Part shown: positions 59,471 to 64,000 of the stretch, piece after piece | Layout: every line of letters starts with the position of its first letter | Position numbering within the stretch: position 1 is the stretch's first letter | NCBI GenBank assembly: GCA_002633005.1 | Contig: NMRA01000010.1 | Coordinates: forward strand, 1,723,298-1,787,297 | Reading direction: 5' to 3' | DNA: 64,000 nt | Source of the DNA: Phoronis australis | Lineage: Eukaryota; Phoronida; Phoronidae | Program-made: the position numbers and the translations under genes | The notes under the pieces: generated by a model | What the model was told of the DNA's origin: nothing | What the model saw: the letters and a program-made list of their open reading frames with translations, nothing else | Database searches by the model: none

Positions 59471-60430
59471 AACCTCCTTTTAGTTACGTCGACATGTTGT
59501 TACAACCTGAACCTCCCACGCTATATACCGGTATAATCGAGGTGAAATTCACTGAGTCATTCGCAGTCAGAGTGCTATTGTTCTAAATAAAACACTGTCT
59601 AGAAGTCAGGATTTCTTTCGTATAATATAGTAGACAATGAGAATGTTACATTGTAACCTCAAATGCGTTGGAGTCTCATTCAGATTGTTTCCAAGCTGGA
59701 AAATATTACCCATGTCAGATTTGAGTATTTGGATAAACTAAAAGCATTTGAACTTCAACTGACGTCAACTTTCATTCAATAGACATCCAATGAAATTATT
59801 GAACCCACGAATTGGGTAGTAGTTGGCTGTACGTTTTCACACCATAAGTTTTTATTGCATTGCCAAATTCAATTGATTACAGAGCTGTATAAACAAAGCA
59901 GTGGGCAAATGATGTAGTAAAAGTCCTGCATGATGACAATCCAAGGTGGTAGTGAACGGTCCACTGAACGTGGTATGCAAAATAGACAGGACATTTCGTA
60001 ACAATTAATGGATGAATTACACGATCACTTATTGATGCATACGCTGCCATAGGTGATTCGTTACAGTTAAGTGTAACGTTTCCTTGAGCATGTCAGATAT
60101 TTTGTTGCAAATGACGAAGCTCAGCATTTAATGCTTTGGTGACGAGAAGAGTTTCAATCTCCAATTCCCTGGGTGATTTATATTTACTGGTAATTGTTCG
60201 AGTCGGGGTGTGAAATTTCATAAAAATTATCCCCGCGAATGAGGAATGTTGATTAAAAGTTCAGAGGATTAATGACACACGGTATAAAGTTATTCCTAAC
60301 GTCATGTTTTGGTCTCTATCGGGATACTATCAAAATCAGACAATGAGAAAATTATAAGAATTGAGCTCATGTGTTTGGAAAACTATCTAACATAAAAACG
60401 GCGAAGGAGCAAAATTAAGAACTAGTAGAA

Positions 60431-60480
60431 GCTCAGTCGTTAGGCCATGAGACTCGTGGATTGGAGCCCCACGTTGGGCG
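60431..60480 (+). pseudogene. tRNA-Lys remnant
   Basis: GCTCAGTCGTTAGGCCATGAG is followed by TGGAGCCCCACGTTGGGCG. The 5' acceptor and part of the anticodon arm are missing. Confidence 0.75.
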
Positions 60481-60663
60481 TATAATTTTTATACCCGTCG
60501 GCATTTTGTTACAATCTGAACTGCCCACGATATATGTAATCATGGTTAACTTTGTTAAGACATTCGGAGCCATTAGGGGTGTGGCAGATCTTCTTGGGGA
60601 TCTTGATACTAAAACATTGCGTGTCACGTGTTCAGAGATATGGTGTACAAATTCCCGTGGGCA

Positions 60664-60717
60664 AAGAGTATGAGACTCTTCTTTTCAGTGTCTTGGATTC
60701 GAGCCCCACGTTGGGTG
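60664..60717 (+). pseudogene. tRNA-Lys 3'-half remnant
   Basis: AGAGTATGAGACTCTT retains the CTT region, and box B GGATTCGAGCCCC and the 3' strand are kept. The 5' third is lost. Confidence 0.7.
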
Positions 60718-61330
60718 CATACAATTTTGTTTTTTCCTGGTGTAAATTGAAAAGTAGACGAAACATGGACTTTATTAGATTATTAGTCATTAGAAAGACA
60801 GTGATGAAGGTAAAAGGGTGAAAGTGACTAGTGCAAACGGCCCATGTACAGCTTCCTGATTTCCTCTTAGTCGCTGACAATCCTGGATCAAATGTCATAA
60901 TTTATTAGATGGTAGTGACGATGCTTTTCATCTCAATGTGTTGTTGCGAAGCTTATGTTTAATCACCATGCCAATCGTTGTTGGCTGATCATTATCCATG
61001 CGCATACAGTCATCTTGTGAATGAAAAATATTTGTCAGTGCTCAATGCAGAACATAAATTTCCTGCTTTAAACTGAACGCCATTGATTACGTAACGTTAG
61101 GTGAGCTACTCATCGAGTGACACTTTTAAGAGTTAAGAGCTTATAAAAAGCTCCTCGATTTTTTGCAATTCAAATGACGAGGCTCTGCATCAAATTAATT
61201 GGTGAAAAGTTGTAATATGTAAGTACCTAAGTAGCTTCAGTTGACTGGAAATTATTCAACGGTGTGATATTTCACAAGAATTACCTCACGAATGAGAAGT
61301 GTTGATTATGCAAAGTGTGAAATCACGGCT

Positions 61331-61676
61331 ACCGGGATTTTCCATCGATAAGCCCACGGGTATGTATTCGGAAAATGAAAATTTTAAGGCGTTTTAGTAA
61401 CACCAAATAAACGCCCGGGCGTTTATTTGGAAAAGAGCGGCGTGTAAACGGAAAGTCATAAATTTGCTGACTCTGACATTTTTTACTTAAAACTGTGTTT
61501 TTAAGTTTTATGCTAATAAATGCATATAGTTCGCCAAAACCTTATTGACGCTGAGTGGGCTTTTAAGAGGAAATTTTCCGAATAAATGCGCCCCACCATC
61601 TGGACACTTATTTATTTTCCAAATAAGCGCCCATGGGTGTTTCATCGGGTGGGCTTATGTACGGAAAATTCCCGTA
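61331..61676. mobile_element. MITE with TA target duplication, nested in the tRNA array
   Basis: CCGGGATTTTCC on the left and GGAAAATTCCCG on the right are inverted ends, each with TA outside. Further in, ATAAGCCCAC and GTGGGCTTAT (left ATCGATAAGCCCAC, right GTGGGCTTATGT) are inverted, and AAATAAACGCCCGGGCGTTT forms a central palindrome. Array flanks resume on both sides. Confidence 0.75.
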
Positions 61677-61771
61677 ACATTAGATTTTGGTCTCCGGATA
61701 ATAAGAAAATTAGACAATGTGTGGAAACTGTTTAACATAAAAACGGAAAGGTGTTCGCTATTTTGATTGAA

Positions 61772-61845
61772 ATCTCGGCCAGTTCAGGTGGTTGCGTATG
61801 AATGTCTTAATGTCAGAGTCGTGGGCTCGGGCACCACCTTGGGCG
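61772..61845 (+). pseudogene. highly decayed tRNA-Lys copy
   Basis: TCTCGGCCAGTTCAGGTGG, ATGAATGTCTTAATGTCAG, then GGGCTCGGGCACCACCTTGGGCG. The order is preserved, with many changes. The loop reads GTCTTAA. Confidence 0.7.
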
Positions 61846-62471
61846 CTCTCTTGTGGTATAAACTGAACGACACACAATAAATAATTACATACACACCACA
61901 TCACATTTGTACAAACTGTGCGAGTATACAGCACATTGGTTACACGCAGTCGATTCAGCCAGCCAACAGGACTGTCGTCAAAGTGCTAAGATGCCGAGGG
62001 TGAAACTTGAATGGTGCAAAATTTCTAATGTCCATTTGCCTGACGTGCGTTTAGTGACAGTGTAGTATCCAATGTAGTGATTGTTATTACTGTAATTGCG
62101 GGTGAAATTGTAAAACCATTTGAGAGTTCCCTAGCAATCGTAAATTAAATCGGGATATTTGGTCTTTGAACAAAATCAAGATTTAGCTTTGGGACACTAT
62201 TCCAAGCCTGCATCAGATAATTTTTTAAATATAGAGGTGGAAGGTAGAATATATTATGCATGACCTTAAAAGGGCGAGGCTAGCTAAAGAATGGAACGTG
62301 GTCTTGATTTCGAACTCCACCCTGGGTGTACTGCATCTTTTGCACTTTTATACGAACGTATACGACCGTAATCTACGACTTACGGGTAAATAAATGGAAT
62401 ACTCCGTGTCGTGTCGTCATTTGACATAAAAAGTAAACATAAAAAGTGTACAAAATTCCATGTAAGTAGAT

Positions 62472-62530
62472 GCCCGACAAGCTCAGTCGGTTGGGCATGA
62501 AACTCGAGTTGGAGGGTCAACGGTTTTTTA
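62472..62530 (+). pseudogene. decayed tRNA-Lys copy at the array's downstream end
   Basis: GCCCGACAAGCTCAGTCGG is followed by GGGCATGAAACTCGAG. The 3' half is lost in unrelated sequence. Another very weak remnant may lie at 62271-62330. Confidence 0.6.
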
Positions 62531-62619
62531 AGAACCATGAACTAATAACTAAAATCATCTCAAAAAATTTGAATAAATAATCCTTTTACTGTTATGTTTA
62601 TAGTGGGACATTCTTGGCT

Positions 62620-62905
62620 TTACTGTCGAAAAACGCATTTTGGGGATTGCTTTCGTATGGGACAAATTTTTTGAGGTTATTGTTTCGACCAGAGCTGTAA
62701 AACAACAAAATCTGATTTGTTTTTAGTGATTTATTTGACTGTACTTCGGGAGCAAGTTTTCGGTTATACAGAATTTGTCAAATGCACGACACTTTTCATT
62801 GTTCACAGTCTTTATTCCGTTACGTTCGTATTTTCGGAACAAAACTCTACTCTCAACTGAACATAGATACAGTAACTGACCTAGCGACATAATTAAAAGA
62901 CACAA
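62620..62905 (-). pseudogene. coding-like fragments, relative of 46458-46679
   Basis: About 90 bp (62625-62715) match the fragment at 46.6 kb (TTTACAGCTCTGGTC...CCCCAAAATGCG). Next to it on the same strand, 62723-62905 reads VLFRKYERNGIKTVNNEKC and ENLLPKYSQINH before a stop, with AATAAA close by. Both look like pieces of an old element or gene. The family was not recognised. Confidence 0.25.
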
Positions 62906-64000
62906 GACATTTCGAAAGTGATTTATTACAAATCACCAAGTCTCGACGTTCTCTGCCAGACATTAGCTGGAGAAATTACCAGTTAAATCCGTCTTAAGTA
63001 TTCTGCCATTTGTCGAGAGGGGTTTCGCTCCGACAGGAGAGACTGTGACCCTGGGGGTTCCAAATTCGATTCCGTGCTGAGGCTGATCGTCCCTTTAACA
63101 CAACAGGGAGCACTAAAATATGTGTTTCCTCCTGGTCTCTATCGACGCAATAAAAGCACAGGAACAGCTGTACTTAACCAATTTATTCCCCGTCAAAGAC
63201 ATCAAAGAAACAAACGATTAATAGAAGCTGAAAAATAAAAAAATAAAGACACTCAGAAGCTAGATGTGAACTAGAAAAAACAATAAAAATCGATGTAGTG
63301 AACCTTTAAGAAAATGGTCGTTGAACCCTTATAAGAGATCTATGGAGCGGAAGAATGGGCCCGGGAAGACACCTAAAATACTGCGAATCGTTTAAATCAC
63401 ACGTACGTTAAATGAATAAAAGTAAACTATACAGTAAAATAACGATCTAGAGCATACTAAGATTAATGAAATTTAAAATACGTATTTTGCGGGGCAAACA
63501 ACACGGCCAGACGTCTGATGCACGCCGGAACAGAAACAGGACTTGACAAAAAACCCACTCCCAAAGGATTGGACGCTAGGGGTGGCACTAGAATTATGTT
63601 GCAAAAATTTGACCCTTTTTAGCGTTAAAACCCAAAAAAGACCGTTTTGTAGGGATTTAAATGAAACTTTTAGTAAGAAGGCCAAACTCTCCTCCCCACA
63701 CCATACCTGTGGGTGCTCACGTGGAGTACAGGACCATAAGTGAGGAAGCGTTCACTTTACCTATGTTTTAAGACGAGGTATTTGTTCTGCCGCAGAAAGT
63801 GACAGGCTAATTTTGAATGAAAACAACAAAACAAGAATTGAAAAGGAGTTTTAACTCGAAAAACTGATGTCTTTCAATGCAAAAGCCACAGATTTTTTGA
63901 TTCGTGTTGGTTTTGGCCTAAAATGAGAATTATTATTTCACTTTCTGGATCTCCTTGCCAGCTGAGATCAAATGTTAGCTGCTTAATTCTGAATTAAGAC
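62906..64000. other. non-coding stretch to the window end
   Basis: A box B-like AATTCGATTCCG lies near 63064 after a GGGGTT-containing segment, without a convincing box A. Nothing else is supported. Confidence 0.3.

Larger units (their letters stand above)
51826..62530 (+). repeat. degenerate tandem array of ~1-kb units, each centred on a tRNA-Lys(CTT)
   Basis: Upstream flanks repeat (GACAGTGAGAATGTTACA, ATGCTGATCACGAGTAC, CATTTGGAGAAGC, CAGGTCCGGTCGAG, GAGTGACCTCCATTGACTG, then AACATAAAAG) before each tRNA. Downstream flanks repeat too (TTTTACAC, GGCGTTTTGTTACAAA, ATAATCGTGGTTAAA). tRNA-like segments sit at 52714, 53482, 56466, 58068, 59131, 59424, 60431, 60664, 61772 and 62472. Spacing varies through deletions and two inserted elements. 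Shared flanks on both sides point to tandem duplication of a gene-containing block, not independent SINE insertions. Confidence 0.9.

Noticed and set aside
52714-62530. tRNA copies considered as dispersed SINE insertions.
   Set aside because: Copies share long flanking sequence on both sides and lie in the same orientation at roughly regular spacing, which fits tandem duplication of a block.
63000-63130. Possible third tRNA-like SINE head.
   Set aside because: Only a box B-like string is present. There is no box A at the right distance and no foldable arms.

Overview
The window is metazoan nuclear DNA. It contains spliced protein genes with GT/AG junctions, an L1/Tx1-like LINE, a Penelope-like retroelement, tRNA-derived SINE-like elements, many palindromic miniature elements, a satellite-type array and a tandem array of tRNA-Lys(CTT) units. 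It is AT-rich and gene-poor. There are no bacterial operons, ribosome binding sites or CRISPR arrays. A marine invertebrate, perhaps a deuterostome, fits this mix, but that is inference. Two single-N assembly joins lie at 11683 and 34271.

Layout. 1-3000: an orphan class A (rhodopsin-type) GPCR whose whole 7TM region sits in one exon (1874-2998). 3000-20700: mostly non-coding, with palindromic miniature elements, two tRNA-headed SINE-like elements, a 5'-truncated Penelope-like element with a GIY-YIG remnant and a hammerhead-ribozyme-like core (9038-9476), a 405-bp duplication around an N, a microsatellite and a hAT-like non-autonomous element. 20700-30500: sparse; a signal-peptide plus Ig-like exon on the minus strand (29597-29198) and a phase-compatible downstream exon candidate. 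30500-38550: one decayed LINE on the minus strand (ORF1 tail, endonuclease, reverse transcriptase, C-terminal part) split inside ORF2 by a 4.13-kb array of six ~0.67-kb units. 39668-39765: a near-perfect hairpin. 42826-47012: the best spliced gene, four minus-strand exons encoding a secreted Reeler-domain protein. 50600-51560: small exon-like ORFs. 51826-62530: a degenerate tandem array, about 1 kb per unit, each unit built around a tRNA-Lys(CTT). Two copies are fully canonical, one is nearly so and the rest are decayed. Two DNA elements are inserted in this array, and sister units supply the empty sites.

Only the GPCR, the Reeler gene, the two intact tRNA-Lys genes and possibly the Ig-like gene look like functional host genes. 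Most of the rest is mobile-element and tandem-repeat history. Insertion order can be read directly in two places: array into LINE, and transposons into tRNA array. The strongest unusual signals are the LINE split by a satellite array with a near-perfect 6-bp target duplication, the tRNA-Lys mini-array, the hammerhead-like core of the Penelope element, and the 98-nt hairpin at 39.7 kb.
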